64,000 bases of DNA, taken from assembly GCF_014084045.1 (NCBI RefSeq), contig NZ_CP043732.1, forward strand, positions 930,001 to 994,000, read 5' to 3'. Position 1 is the first letter of the stretch. Every line of letters starts with the position of its first letter. This document shows, in pieces, positions 57,029 to 64,000 of the stretch. The stretch comes from Microbacterium esteraromaticum. Lineage in GTDB: Bacteria > Actinomycetota > Actinomycetes > Actinomycetales > Microbacteriaceae. The position numbers and the translations under genes were made by a program. The notes under the pieces are model-generated. The model saw only the letters and a list, made by a program, of their open reading frames with translations, made no database searches and was not told the origin of the DNA.

Positions 57029-57922
57029 TCAGCAGAAGCCGGCGATGCCGTCCCACGACCAGTGGTCGGTGTCGGCGCCCTCGCGGAGGAACGATGCCTC
57101 GATCAGGCCGTAGGGGCGATCGGCGGCGTAGAACACCTCGTTGGGGTTCTCGAGGCCGAACGGCGAGAGGTCGACCACGAAGTGGTGGCTGTTCGGGGTG
57201 GAGAAGCGGATCTCGTCGATCTCGGGGTGCGCCTCGAGGACGGCCTCTGCCATCTCCTTCAGCGTGTGCTGCAGCGCGTACGAGTAGTTGCGCGAGAAGC
57301 CGGCGAGCAGCAGGCGACGCACGTCGGCGAACGTCTCGTTGAAGTCGATGTCGTTGCGGTTGTAGCGCCACTTCGCGGTGACCGAGGTGGCGAGGATGCG
57401 GTCCTCGGTCTCGGGCAGCGTCGTGTACCTGTCCTTCGGGTAGCCGACGAAGCCGCTCTGGGTCGTCTTGAGCACCTTGAGGTCCTGAAGACCGGCGATG
57501 ATGACCGTGTCGTCGCCGTCGATCTGCACGACGGAGGTGCGGGTCTCGGTGCCGCCGCGCACGAACGAGTGGTCGTGCTCGCCGTCATCGCCCTGGATCC
57601 GCTGCCAGGTGTACTGCTCGGCCTCCCAGCGGCCTCCCGTGATCCAGTCGAACTCGCCGGTGAAGTGGCGGCCGAGGCGGAGCAGGAACTCCTCCGGGCT
57701 GCCCACGCCGTCCTTGGCGAAGGCGTACACCGTGTTCTTCTGCGTGTCGGTCGGGACGACGTGCTCGTTGTTGCCCTCGAAGTGGGCGCTGTCGAGGTCA
57801 CCGCGCAGCTGCGAGGTGACGTTGAGGTCCTCGATCTCGTGACGGTCGGTGTCGCGCGTGACGCGGACGACCCTGACCTCTGCCTTGCCGTACTGGTTCT
57901 TGCCCAGAATGATGTTGGTCAT
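57029..57922 (-). CDS. urate oxidase (uricase), 297 aa
   Basis: The cofactor-free oxidase shows the catalytic-Lys start IILGKNQYGKAEVRVVRV, the substrate Thr in NEHVVPTDTQKNTVYAFAKD, EEFLLRLGRHF and the second-domain SNSHHFV-like site TPNSHHFVVDLSPFGLENPNEVF. It converts urate to 5-hydroxyisourate with release of H2O2. It is the last gene of an operon, 9 bp after 5-hydroxyisourate hydrolase, which takes its product. The start at 57922 is an ATG with good flanks. Length is normal. Confidence 0.96.
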   Translation of the reverse strand: MTNIILGKNQYGKAEVRVVRVTRDTDRHEIEDLNVTSQLRGDLDSAHFEGNNEHVVPTDTQKNTVYAFAKDGVGSPEEFLLRLGRHFTGEFDWITGGRWEAEQYTWQRIQGDDGEHDHSFVRGGTETRTSVVQIDGDDTVIIAGLQDLKVLKTTQSGFVGYPKDRYTTLPETEDRILATSVTAKWRYNRNDIDFNETFADVRRLLLAGFSRNYSYALQHTLKEMAEAVLEAHPEIDEIRFSTPNSHHFVVDLSPFGLENPNEVFYAADRPYGLIEASFLREGADTDHWSWDGIAGFC

Positions 57923-57931
57923 GATCTCTAC

Positions 57932-58273
57932 TCAGCTTCCTCGGTAAGTGGAATAGGCGAACGGGCTGAGAAGGAGCGGCACGTGATAGTGCGCCTGCTC
58001 AGCGTCGACCTGGAAGGTCAACACCACCTCCGGGAAGAAGGTGTCCGTGTCGATGCCGGCGAAGTAGGCCGCCGTGTCGAACCGGAGACGGTACGCACCG
58101 CTCTCCAGCCGCTCGGGGCCCAGTTCTTTCACCCGCCCGTCAGCATCTGTGGATCCTGAACCGATCCCGACCCACTCGTCGCCCCGACGGGCTTCGAGTG
58201 CGACGGCGACGTCGGGCGCAGGGCGTCCGATCGAGGTGTCCAGGATGTGGGTGGTCACGTGGGAAACGCTCAT
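57932..58273 (-). CDS. uraH: 5-hydroxyisourate hydrolase (transthyretin-like), 113 aa
   Basis: The N-terminal active-site HVTTHILDTSIGRPA, the central Arg region (YRLRFDTAAYF) and the diagnostic C-terminal tetrapeptide YRGS identify the transthyretin-related hydrolase. It opens 5-hydroxyisourate to OHCU, the second step after uricase. It is the middle gene of the operon with 9- and 11-bp gaps. Confidence 0.95.
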   Translation of the reverse strand: MSVSHVTTHILDTSIGRPAPDVAVALEARRGDEWVGIGSGSTDADGRVKELGPERLESGAYRLRFDTAAYFAGIDTDTFFPEVVLTFQVDAEQAHYHVPLLLSPFAYSTYRGS

Positions 58274-58284
58274 GTCGCGCTCCT

Positions 58285-58773
58285 TCAGCTCTCGAGGGCT
58301 CCGGCCAGACGCAGCGCCGCGATTTCGCGCAGCTGCTGGTCGACCACGACGAGCTCCTGTTCGGGGGTGTTGCCCAGCCGCTGCTGCAGCAGGGCGAGGA
58401 TCTCCTCGGCGGAGCGGCCCGCGGCGCGCACCAGGTACACGCGATCGAACTTCTCCTCGTATGCCTTGTTGCCGGCGGCAAGGGCGGCTGCGGCCTCGGC
58501 ATCGACGCCTGGCTGCTCCTTGCGCGACAGCGCGGCCTCGGCGCTCTCGCCCTGGGGGCGCTCGCCGATGCGCGGGTGGTGTGCGAGTGCGCCGTCGAGC
58601 TCGGCCTCGGAGAGCGGGGCGGCGACCGTGGTGGCGGCGGCGGCGACCTCGTCGACGCTCCGGTAGGGCCGGCCGTCGACGATCGCGTCGATCCAGCGGC
58701 TGATGTCGAGTGCCGGCTTCACGACGGCGACGGCTTCTTCACGGGGAGCCGAGTTGAAGTTCTCGAGCAACAT
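58285..58773 (-). CDS. uraD: OHCU decarboxylase UraD, 162 aa
   Basis: The hallmark HHPRIGE (about residues 65-71) and ALAAGNKAYEEKFDRVYLV identify 2-oxo-4-hydroxy-4-carboxy-5-ureidoimidazoline decarboxylase, giving (S)-allantoin. The catalytic His is present in HPRIGE. The N-terminus MLLENFNSAPREEAV is shorter in the usual CC-rich loop but normal in length. It is the first gene of the uraD-uraH-uricase operon, with a candidate operator 80 bp upstream. Confidence 0.94.
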   Translation of the reverse strand: MLLENFNSAPREEAVAVVKPALDISRWIDAIVDGRPYRSVDEVAAAATTVAAPLSEAELDGALAHHPRIGERPQGESAEAALSRKEQPGVDAEAAAALAAGNKAYEEKFDRVYLVRAAGRSAEEILALLQQRLGNTPEQELVVVDQQLREIAALRLAGALES

Positions 58774-58854
58774 CTTCGATCCTCAAGCAGAATGCTGGCA
58801 TCCGGCGCGAAGGCTATACGGAAACCCCTGACGGAGTCTTCACGAGAAGGTTTC

Positions 58855-58869
58855 TTCCGTATGCCGGAA
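58855..58869. promoter_or_regulatory. candidate IclR operator of the uricase operon
   Basis: TTCCGTATGCCGGAA is the clearest example of TTYCR-N5-YGRAA (perfect 5-bp arms). On the minus strand a TTGACA -35 (58921-58916) and a weak ACAATA -10 precede it, so it would lie just after the transcription start. A further ATACGGAA half-site is at 58816-58823. Confidence 0.6.
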
Positions 58870-58898
58870 CTGTTATTTCAGCATGTGTAAGTATTGTG

Positions 58899-58937
58899 AT
58901 GGCCGCCGAGGCTGTTGTCAACATCCACGGCGGCCAT
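58899..58937. terminator. hairpin between the peroxiredoxin gene and the uricase operon
   Basis: ATGGCCGCCG (58899-58908) pairs with CGGCGGCCAT (58928-58937) around a 19-nt loop that contains the TTGACA-like -35 of the uricase operon, read on the other strand. It follows the peroxiredoxin stop by 15 bp on the minus strand. Confidence 0.6.
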
Positions 58938-58952
58938 TTTCGCATCGTGGAG

Positions 58953-59420
58953 TCAGACTCCGAGTTCGGCGCGCAGACGGGCGACGTGACCTTCTGCATC
59001 GACCCCGTACTCGGCGCGCTGGACGACGCCGTCGCCGTCGAGCACGAAGGTGGAGCGGATCACTCCGTCGAAGGTGCGGTCGCCCACGGTCTTCTCGCCC
59101 CACACGCCCCACGCCTTCGCGACGGCGGCGTCGGTGTCGGCGAGAAGCGGGAAGGTGAGACCCTCCGCTTCGGAGAACGCACGGATCTCGTCGACGGAGT
59201 CGGGCGAGACGCCGATGACCGCGTAGCCGGCCGCGTCGAGAGCCGAGAGGCTGTCGCGGAAGTCACAGGCCTCGGTCGTGCAGCCGGGGGTGGCCGCCTT
59301 CGGGTAGAAGTAGACGACCACGTTGCGGCCGCGGTGGTCGGAGAGCGCGGTGGTGCGGCCCTCGGCGTCGGCGAGGGCGAAGTCGGGAGCGGGGACGCCC
59401 GCGGTGAGCTTGTCGGTCAT
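58953..59420 (-). CDS. bcp: thioredoxin-dependent peroxiredoxin (BCP/PrxQ), 155 aa
   Basis: The peroxidatic and resolving cysteines are in TPGCTTEACDFRDSL (five residues apart), and ALADAEGRTTALSDHRGRNVVVYFYPKA is the classic BCP start. ATG 59420 has a GGAG site. It reduces H2O2 and organic peroxides with thioredoxin. It is the second gene after the CitE-like gene (35-bp gap) and next to uricase, which produces H2O2, so protective co-expression is plausible. Confidence 0.93.
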   Translation of the reverse strand: MTDKLTAGVPAPDFALADAEGRTTALSDHRGRNVVVYFYPKAATPGCTTEACDFRDSLSALDAAGYAVIGVSPDSVDEIRAFSEAEGLTFPLLADTDAAVAKAWGVWGEKTVGDRTFDGVIRSTFVLDGDGVVQRAEYGVDAEGHVARLRAELGV

Positions 59421-59455
59421 GATGACTCCGTTCGATTGAGGGGTGGGTGCCGCGC

Positions 59456-60313
59456 TCAGCGCGCGACGGGCAGCACGTCGAAGGCCTCGGCGAGCTGCAT
59501 GATCTTGCGTGCGCGACCGAGACGCGGCAGGTCGCTGCCGTCGCGGACGATCCGACCGCGGGCGTCGAAGTCGGTGAGGAACTCGTGGGCCCATTCGACG
59601 TCGGTGCGGGTGGGGCTGATGACCTCGTTCACCACGGGGGTCTGGTCGGTGGAGAGACAGAGCTTGCCCGTCATGCCCATCGACACGGTGATGGCCGACT
59701 GCTCGCGCAGGATGGGGTGGCTCGAGCCGACGGTCGGCCCGTCGATCGGTCCCGGCAGCGAGCCGACGCGGCTGGCGATCACCAGGCGCGCACGCGGATA
59801 GGCCATCGCCTCGCGATCGGCCGACATCCCCGTGTCGCGCCGGAAGTCGCCACTGCCGAAGGCGAGCCGGAAGACGCCCTTGGCGCGAGCGATCTCGCTC
59901 GCGTTCTCGATGCCGACGGCCGACTCGACCAGCGCGACGATCGGCACCCGCGCCCCGAGGCGATTGAAGGTGTCCATGACCTGGCCGCCGAGCTCGGTCT
60001 TGGCGAGCATCACGCCCTGCAGACCGGGTGCCGCGCGCAGCTCCTCGATGTCATCCGCCCAGTAATCGCTGCCTGCATCGTTGATGCGCACCCAGGCGCG
60101 TCCGCCCTCACTGAGCCAGCGCACCACATCGGCGCGCGCAGACTCCTTGTTGCTGGCGTCGACGGCGTCCTCGATGTCGAGCACGACGGCGTCGGCGTGG
60201 GAGGCCGCGGCGTCGTCGAAGGCCTCGGGGCGCGTGGCGGCGACGAGCAGCCAGGAGCGGGCGAGTTCGGGGGCGATCTCGCGTCGCGTCGCGGACGTGA
60301 GTGGAGCGTTCAT
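59456..60313 (-). CDS. CitE/HpcH-family CoA ester lyase-like protein, 285 aa
   Basis: CitE-type TIM barrel: SHADAVVLDIEDAVDASNKESARADV, VALVESAVGIENASEIARAKG (Glu Mg ligand) and LAFGSGDFRRDTGMS (Asp). Homologues act as malyl-, citramalyl- or citryl-CoA lyases. Here the gene has an operator-like palindrome and is inside the purine region, so a substrate related to glyoxylate (for instance malyl-CoA formation or cleavage) is inferred. The ATG at 60313 is favoured over a TTG at 60328. It leads an operon with the peroxiredoxin. Confidence 0.85.
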   Translation of the reverse strand: MNAPLTSATRREIAPELARSWLLVAATRPEAFDDAAASHADAVVLDIEDAVDASNKESARADVVRWLSEGGRAWVRINDAGSDYWADDIEELRAAPGLQGVMLAKTELGGQVMDTFNRLGARVPIVALVESAVGIENASEIARAKGVFRLAFGSGDFRRDTGMSADREAMAYPRARLVIASRVGSLPGPIDGPTVGSSHPILREQSAITVSMGMTGKLCLSTDQTPVVNEVISPTRTDVEWAHEFLTDFDARGRIVRDGSDLPRLGRARKIMQLAEAFDVLPVAR

Positions 60314-60339
60314 CTTAGTTCCGATCAATGAAAATCAAG

Positions 60340-60384
60340 TTCTGCTATACGAAAAGTCTACTGCGGTCCCTCGCGGACCGCCAA
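60340..60384 (-). promoter_or_regulatory. promoter and candidate IclR operator of the CitE-like/peroxiredoxin operon
   Basis: On the minus strand TTGGCG (60384-60379), an 18-nt spacer and TAGACT (60360-60355) are followed at once by TTCTGCTATACGAAA (plus-strand 60340-60354), a two-mismatch version of the operator. This is the same promoter-operator layout as at hyi and xdhABC. Confidence 0.55.
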
Positions 60385-60433
60385 CGCGGACATCACCCCG
60401 CCCACCCTATGCCGCGACTACACTCTCCCGATG

Positions 60434-60488
60434 TTGACAGCGGTTTCCGCGCGTGGTGAGATCTCCTAGTGCGAAAACTAGTTCTCGC
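60434..60488 (+). promoter_or_regulatory. allB promoter region with near-perfect 18-bp palindrome
   Basis: TTGACA (60434-60439) is followed, after a weak TGAGAT -10, by GCGAAAACTAGTTCTCGC (60471-60488), palindromic around ACTAGT with one mismatched pair. It occupies the same downstream position as the operators elsewhere, but the sequence only loosely resembles them. Confidence 0.5.
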
Positions 60489-60519
60489 CTAATGAAATCT
60501 TTGTGAAGGGATGGCCGGA

Positions 60520-61917
60520 ATGTCACACGACGCCGAGCACCAGGAATCCGCGCCGGTCTCGCTCGACCCGACCGGCGAGACCTACGACCTCGTCATCCGC
60601 GGTGCACGGGTGCTCACGACCGCCGGCATCCGACCGCGCGAGGTGGGCGTGCGCGCCGGCGTGATCGTCGCCATGCAGCCGCTCGGCAACAACCTCGACG
60701 GCGCCGAGATCATCGAGCTCGCCGACGACGAGACCCTGATCCCCGGCCTGGTCGACACCCACGTGCACGTCAACGAGCCCGGCCGCACCGAGTGGGAGGG
60801 CTTCGCGTCCGCCACCCGTGCAGCTGCCGCCGGCGGCGTCACGACCATCGTCGACATGCCACTCAACAGCATCCCGCCGACGGTCAGCGTCGACGCGCTC
60901 GAGACCAAGCGCCAGGCGGCCCGTGGCCAGACCCACGTCGATGTGGGCTTCTGGGGCGGCGCCGTGCCCGGCAACACGGCCGACCTCCGCCCGCTGCACG
61001 ACGCGGGCGTGTTCGGGTTCAAGAGCTTCCTGCTGCACTCCGGTGTCGACGAGTTCCCCCCGCTCGACCCTGACGAGCTCGAGAAGGACATGCGCGAGCT
61101 CTCGAACTTCGACTCGGTGATGATCGTGCACGCCGAGGACTCGCGTGCGATCGACCGCGCTCCGCAGCCCGACGGCGACGACTACGCCAAGTTCCTGGCA
61201 TCCCGACCCCGCGGGGCCGAGAACCTCGCCATCGCCGAGGTCATCGAACGCGCCCGCTGGACCGGCGCCCGCGCGCACATCCTGCACCTGTCGTCTTCCG
61301 ACGCGCTGGCGATGCTGCGCACCGCGAAGCACGACGGGCTCAAGATCACCGTCGAGACCTGCCCGCACTACCTCACCCTGGTCAGCGAGGAGATCCCGCT
61401 CGGGGCCACGGCCTTCAAGTGCTGCCCGCCCATCCGCGAGGCGGGCAACCGCGAGCTGCTCTGGCAGGGGCTGGAGGACGGCACGATCGACTTCATCGTC
61501 TCCGACCACTCGCCCTCGACGCTCGACCTGAAGGACCTCGAGAACGGCGACTTCGGCGTGGCATGGGGCGGCGTCGCGTCGCTGCAGCTCGGCCTGTCGC
61601 TGATCTGGACCGAGGCGCGCCAGCGCGGGCTGTCGCTCGAGCAGGTCGTGGCCTGGATGAGCGAGCGACCGGCGCAGTTCGCCGGCCTGACCGGCAAGGG
61701 CCGCATCGCCCCCGGCTACGACGCGGACTTCTCGATCTTCGCCGCCGACGACGCGTACGTGGTCGACGTCAAGAAGCTGCACCACAAGAACCCGATCACC
61801 CCGTACCAGGGCAAGGCCCTCGCGGGCGTCGTGCGTCGCACCTGGCTGCACGGCGAGGTGATCGACTTCGAGAACCCCCGCGGCCGCCTGCTGCGCCGTG
61901 GCATGACGAACGCCTGA
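60520..61917 (+). CDS. allB: allantoinase, 465 aa
   Basis: The amidohydrolase metal site is DTHVHVNEPGR (His81/His83), the carboxylatable Lys168 is in GFKSFLLHSG, and further ligands are in HAEDS, HILHLSSSDA and VSDHSPSTL. The enzyme opens (S)-allantoin to allantoate. An ATG at 60511 is nine bases upstream; the ribosome site GAAGGGA fits the ATG at 60520 better. It is downstream of uricase in function and likely in the same regulon, though transcribed alone. Confidence 0.95.
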   Translation: MSHDAEHQESAPVSLDPTGETYDLVIRGARVLTTAGIRPREVGVRAGVIVAMQPLGNNLDGAEIIELADDETLIPGLVDTHVHVNEPGRTEWEGFASATRAAAAGGVTTIVDMPLNSIPPTVSVDALETKRQAARGQTHVDVGFWGGAVPGNTADLRPLHDAGVFGFKSFLLHSGVDEFPPLDPDELEKDMRELSNFDSVMIVHAEDSRAIDRAPQPDGDDYAKFLASRPRGAENLAIAEVIERARWTGARAHILHLSSSDALAMLRTAKHDGLKITVETCPHYLTLVSEEIPLGATAFKCCPPIREAGNRELLWQGLEDGTIDFIVSDHSPSTLDLKDLENGDFGVAWGGVASLQLGLSLIWTEARQRGLSLEQVVAWMSERPAQFAGLTGKGRIAPGYDADFSIFAADDAYVVDVKKLHHKNPITPYQGKALAGVVRRTWLHGEVIDFENPRGRLLRRGMTNA

Positions 61918-61931
61918 GCGCGATCCCGGTC

Positions 61932-62022
61932 AGTTGCTGACCGCGCGAGAACAGGCGAACACGCCCAGGCAGGAGGATTCCCCGCGGATTCTCCTGCCTC
62001 GGGTTGTTCGCCTGCCTCCGCG
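61932..62022. repeat. intergenic palindromic repeat, family 2 copy A
   Basis: Outer arms CAGGCGAACA (about 61951-61960) and TGTTCGCCTG (62005-62014) pair. An inner stem AGGCAGGAGGAT/ATTCTCCTGCCT with one mismatch surrounds CCCGCGG. The whole follows the allB stop and could terminate its transcript. A related element is at 63363-63445. Confidence 0.65.
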
Positions 62023-62092
62023 TGGGCGCGCACCGACGGCCGGATTGCAGGCATCCGGTCGGACGGCCGGCTCCCGTGCATCCGCCTGGCCA

Positions 62093-62131
62093 GCATCCGG
62101 CTCCCGGGCATCCGGCTCCCGGGCATCCGGT
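62093..62131. repeat. 15-bp tandem repeat before the araC-type stop codon
   Basis: The unit GCATCCGGCTCCCGG is repeated at 62093 and 62108, with a partial third copy. More diverged GCATCCGG units precede it from 62050. It ends exactly where the regulator gene's stop codon (62131) begins. Confidence 0.75.
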
Positions 62132-63099
62132 CAGGCGGGCATCCGCTCATCACGGCACGAGAAGCGCGCCCGATACGCCGTCGGAGTGGTGCCGAGCACC
62201 CTGGCGAAGTTCTGACGCAGCACGGCCGCCGAGCCGAAGCCGCTCTCCTCGGCGACGCGATCGAGTCCGAAGTCGGTGCGCTCGAGCATCCGCTGCGCGC
62301 TGATCACGCGCTGGCGGGTGAGCCACGACGCGGGTGTGGCGCCGAACTCCGCTTTGAATCGGCGGGCGAAGGTGCGCGACGACATGTGCGCGCGACCTGC
62401 GAGCTGATCGACCGACAGCTCATCGCGGAGGTTCTGCACCGCCCAGTCGGCGACGGATGCCAGCGAGCCGCCGGATTCGACGGGGAGGGGCCGGTCGACG
62501 TACTGCGCCTGACCGCCGTCGCGCTGCGGCGGCACGACCATGCGACGGGCGATGCGTCCGGCCAGCTCGGCACCGAGCTCGATGCGCAGCAGATGCAGGC
62601 AGGCGTCGATTCCCGCCGCGGTACCTGCACTGCTGATGATGCGACCGTCCTGCACGAAGAGAACGTCGGGATCGACGTCGATGAGCGGGTACATCTCGGC
62701 CAGGATGTGCGCGTACATCCAGTGGGTGGTCGCGCGGCGCCCGTCGAGCACTCCGGCGGCGGCGAGGGCGAACGAGCCGCTGCACACGCTCATGACCCAG
62801 GCATCCCGCGCGACCGCCGCGCGGGCGAGGTCGATCAGCCGAGAGTCGACCTGCGTCCACTGCTCCCGGGGCATCGGGCAGAAGATCACCAGGTCGGCTT
62901 CGTGCGCGAAAGCCAGGTCGTTCTGCACCTCGACCGAGAAGCCGATCTTCGATCGCACGAGGCCCGGTTCCGGCGCGACGACGCGGAAGTCGAAGTTCGG
63001 GACGCCGTCGTCGCTGCGGTCGAGGCCGAAGGCCTCGCAGGCGACCCCGAACTCGAACGGAGCGAAGCCGTTGTCGATGACGCAGGCGACGGTCTTCAT
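62131..63099 (-). CDS. GlxA-type AraC regulator (DJ-1/PfpI-like + HTH), 322 aa
   Basis: The N-terminal class I glutamine-amidotransferase-like domain (about residues 1-175) includes VACVIDNGFAPFEFGVACEAFGL and WVMSVCSGSFALAAAGVLDGRRATTHW (nucleophile-elbow Cys). The AraC-type helix-turn-helix (about 220-315) includes HMSSRTFARRFKAEFGATPASWLTRQRV and ESGFGSAAVLRQNFARVLGTTPTAYR. Such regulators often control amine, arginine or quaternary ammonium catabolism; the ligand here is unknown. It is divergent from a 47-aa membrane protein across a nested palindrome. Confidence 0.92.
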   Translation of the reverse strand: MKTVACVIDNGFAPFEFGVACEAFGLDRSDDGVPNFDFRVVAPEPGLVRSKIGFSVEVQNDLAFAHEADLVIFCPMPREQWTQVDSRLIDLARAAVARDAWVMSVCSGSFALAAAGVLDGRRATTHWMYAHILAEMYPLIDVDPDVLFVQDGRIISSAGTAAGIDACLHLLRIELGAELAGRIARRMVVPPQRDGGQAQYVDRPLPVESGGSLASVADWAVQNLRDELSVDQLAGRAHMSSRTFARRFKAEFGATPASWLTRQRVISAQRMLERTDFGLDRVAEESGFGSAAVLRQNFARVLGTTPTAYRARFSCRDERMPA

Positions 63100-63124
63100 C
63101 GGGTCTCCTCCCAGAGCGGATGCT

Positions 63125-63197
63125 TGGCAGTAATCCTACGCATGGTGTCACCTCTGCCACTAGTGGCAGTTTCACCTTGAACGTAGCGTTACTGCCA
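63125..63197. promoter_or_regulatory. nested palindrome between the GlxA-type regulator and a small membrane gene
   Basis: The centre is a perfect 16-bp palindrome, CTGCCACTAGTGGCAG (63154-63169). It is flanked by outer arms TGGCAGTAA-N2-CTACG (63125-63140) and CGTAG-N2-TTACTGCCA (63182-63197). All share one centre near 63161 and the GGCAGT half-site. The right outer arm overlaps the TAGCGT -10 (63184-63189) and ATG of the small gene. Confidence 0.7.
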
Positions 63198-63340
63198 TGT
63201 TCATCGTCCTCATCATCGCAGCCCTGGCCCTCTGGGCCCTCGTGGCGACCGTCGTCGAACTGCGCCGCGACGGATTCCGCCGCTCCGCGACCGACTGGAC
63301 GCGCGTCGCCGAGAACGACCGCGCCCTCCCCTCGCACTGA
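63197..63340 (+). CDS. small single-pass membrane protein, 47 aa
   Basis: ATG 63197 is 7 nt after TAGCGT, so the mRNA is probably leaderless. The product is an N-terminal membrane helix (MFIVLIIAALALWALVATVV) followed by a basic/acidic cytoplasmic tail ELRRDGFRRSATDWTRVAEN. It resembles in build the 54-aa protein at 118. Its operator overlaps the promoter of the divergent AraC-type gene, which likely regulates it. Confidence 0.7.
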   Translation: MFIVLIIAALALWALVATVVELRRDGFRRSATDWTRVAENDRALPSH

Positions 63341-63362
63341 CGCCCCTCCGGGCATCCGCCAC

Positions 63363-63445
63363 CGCGCGAGCGCAGGCGAACACACCGGCACAGGCGAACC
63401 CCGCGGGAATCCGCCTGCCTCCGCGCGTGCGCCTGCCTCCGCGCC
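63363..63445. repeat. intergenic palindromic repeat, family 2 copy B
   Basis: The pattern CGCGCGAG-N3-AGGCGAACAC, CCCGCGGGAATCCGCCTGCCTCCGCG parallels the element at 61932-62022 (shared GCGCGAG, CAGGCGAACAC, CCCGCGG, GCCTGCCTCCGCG). It fills the gap between the small membrane gene and the glycosyltransferase. Confidence 0.55.
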
Positions 63446-63472
63446 CGCCCCAGCCCACGGGCGGGCGAGAGG

Positions 63473-64000
63473 TCAGTCGGGCAGGGGCTCGCCTCTGTAG
63501 AGGGCCTCGAAGGTGTCGAGCGTGCGGTTGATGTCGTGCACGGCGACGCCGTCGAGCGAGGCGCGCTGCATCCGCTCGTACTCGGCCGGCGACGCGGTCA
63601 GCACCTGGGTGAGCTTGTCGGCGAGGTCGTCGACGTCGCCCGGCTCGAACAGGTGGCCGTTCTCGCCGTCGTGCACGAGGTGCGGCAGAGCGACCGCGTT
63701 CGCTCCGACGATGGGCAGAGCGGATGCCATCGCCTCCATCGTCACGATCGACTGCAGCTCGGCGATCGACGCGATCGCGAACACCGAGGAGCGCGAGTAG
63801 AGCTCGCGAAGCTGCTCATCGGTCACACGGCCGTGGAAGGTCACCCGCTCGGCGATGCCGAGCTGCGCGGCGAGCGCCTCCAGCGCCTTGCGCTGATCGC
63901 CCCCGCCCGCGATGTCGAAGTGCACGTCGAGGGCCGGATCGAGCTTCTGCACGGCGCGCAGCACGACGTCGACCTGCTTCTCACCGGTGAGACGGCCGAC
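63473..64000 (-). CDS. family-4-type glycosyltransferase, C-terminal part (partial)
   Basis: The minus strand is open from the window edge to the stop at 63473. The visible 175 residues are the donor-nucleotide domain: VGRLTGEKQVDVVLRAV, AGGGDQRKALEALAAQLG, VTFHGRVTDEQLRELYS, EAMASALPIVGANAVALPHLV (E-x7-E-like) and a ENGHLFEPGD. It transfers a sugar from a nucleotide donor, likely onto lipid or surface glycan. The N-terminal acceptor domain is outside the window. In-frame ATG at 63964 is not the true start. Confidence 0.88.
   Translation of the reverse strand, partial: VGRLTGEKQVDVVLRAVQKLDPALDVHFDIAGGGDQRKALEALAAQLGIAERVTFHGRVTDEQLRELYSRSSVFAIASIAELQSIVTMEAMASALPIVGANAVALPHLVHDGENGHLFEPGDVDDLADKLTQVLTASPAEYERMQRASLDGVAVHDINRTLDTFEALYRGEPLPD

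Noticed and set aside
60471..60488. Treating the allB palindrome as the same operator as the TTYCR-N5-YGRAA family
   Set aside because: It is in the right place but its spacing and sequence differ, so I list it apart rather than count it as a site.

Overview
The window is 64 kb of very GC-rich DNA with frequent GTG starts, many 1-4 nt gene overlaps, a homodimeric-type pyruvate dehydrogenase E1 and an HspR-type heat-shock operator. This fits an actinobacterium of the Microbacteriaceae, most likely Microbacterium or a close relative. The genus is inferred from style and gene content; no search was run. No rRNA, tRNA, CRISPR array, integrase or transposase was seen.

Positions 1-16,000 hold ordinary chromosomal genes: a YdeI-like protein, pyrE, a PEBP-family protein, xthA, a HAD phosphatase, a VOC/HxlR/reductase cluster, an MFS exporter, a two-component system overlapping a BenE-type transporter, an ABC exporter, a nitroreductase, a membrane protein and zwf. 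A ClpB-like chaperone without its N-terminal domain lies at about 21-23 kb behind an HspR-type (HAIR) operator.

From about 16 kb to 62 kb most of the window is a purine-catabolism and glyoxylate-assimilation region. It has three purine permeases (16.2, 36.6 and 55.4 kb), 8-oxoguanine deaminase and guanine deaminase, two differently built xanthine-dehydrogenase-type molybdoenzymes with maturation factors (23.8-30.0 kb and 30.5-35.1 kb), and moaA for the cofactor. It also has uraD, 5-hydroxyisourate hydrolase and uricase, then allantoinase and (S)-ureidoglycine aminohydrolase. Glyoxylate is then handled by gcl, hyi, glxR and glycerate kinase. A second possible outlet is a CitE-fold protein plus malic enzyme next to aceE. 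Allantoate amidohydrolase and a recognisable ureidoglycolate-cleaving enzyme are not in the window.

An IclR-family regulator (50.9 kb) sits in the middle. I find recurring 15-bp imperfect palindromes of the form TTYCR-N5-YGRAA, at several promoters just downstream of the -10 box. They lie in front of the 8-oxoguanine deaminase operon, xdhABC, the glyoxylate operon, the malic-enzyme operon, the uricase operon, a CitE-like/peroxiredoxin operon, the regulator itself and a lone 48-aa protein of unknown function. This looks like one regulon.

A 1.43-kb segment with a Phd/VapC-type toxin-antitoxin pair and a Nudix-like gene is bounded by perfect 44-bp direct repeats. One repeat is the 3' end of xdhC, so this looks like a recent insertion into the purine cluster. 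The window ends with allantoinase, a GlxA-type AraC regulator divergent from a 47-aa membrane protein across a nested palindrome, and a truncated glycosyltransferase.
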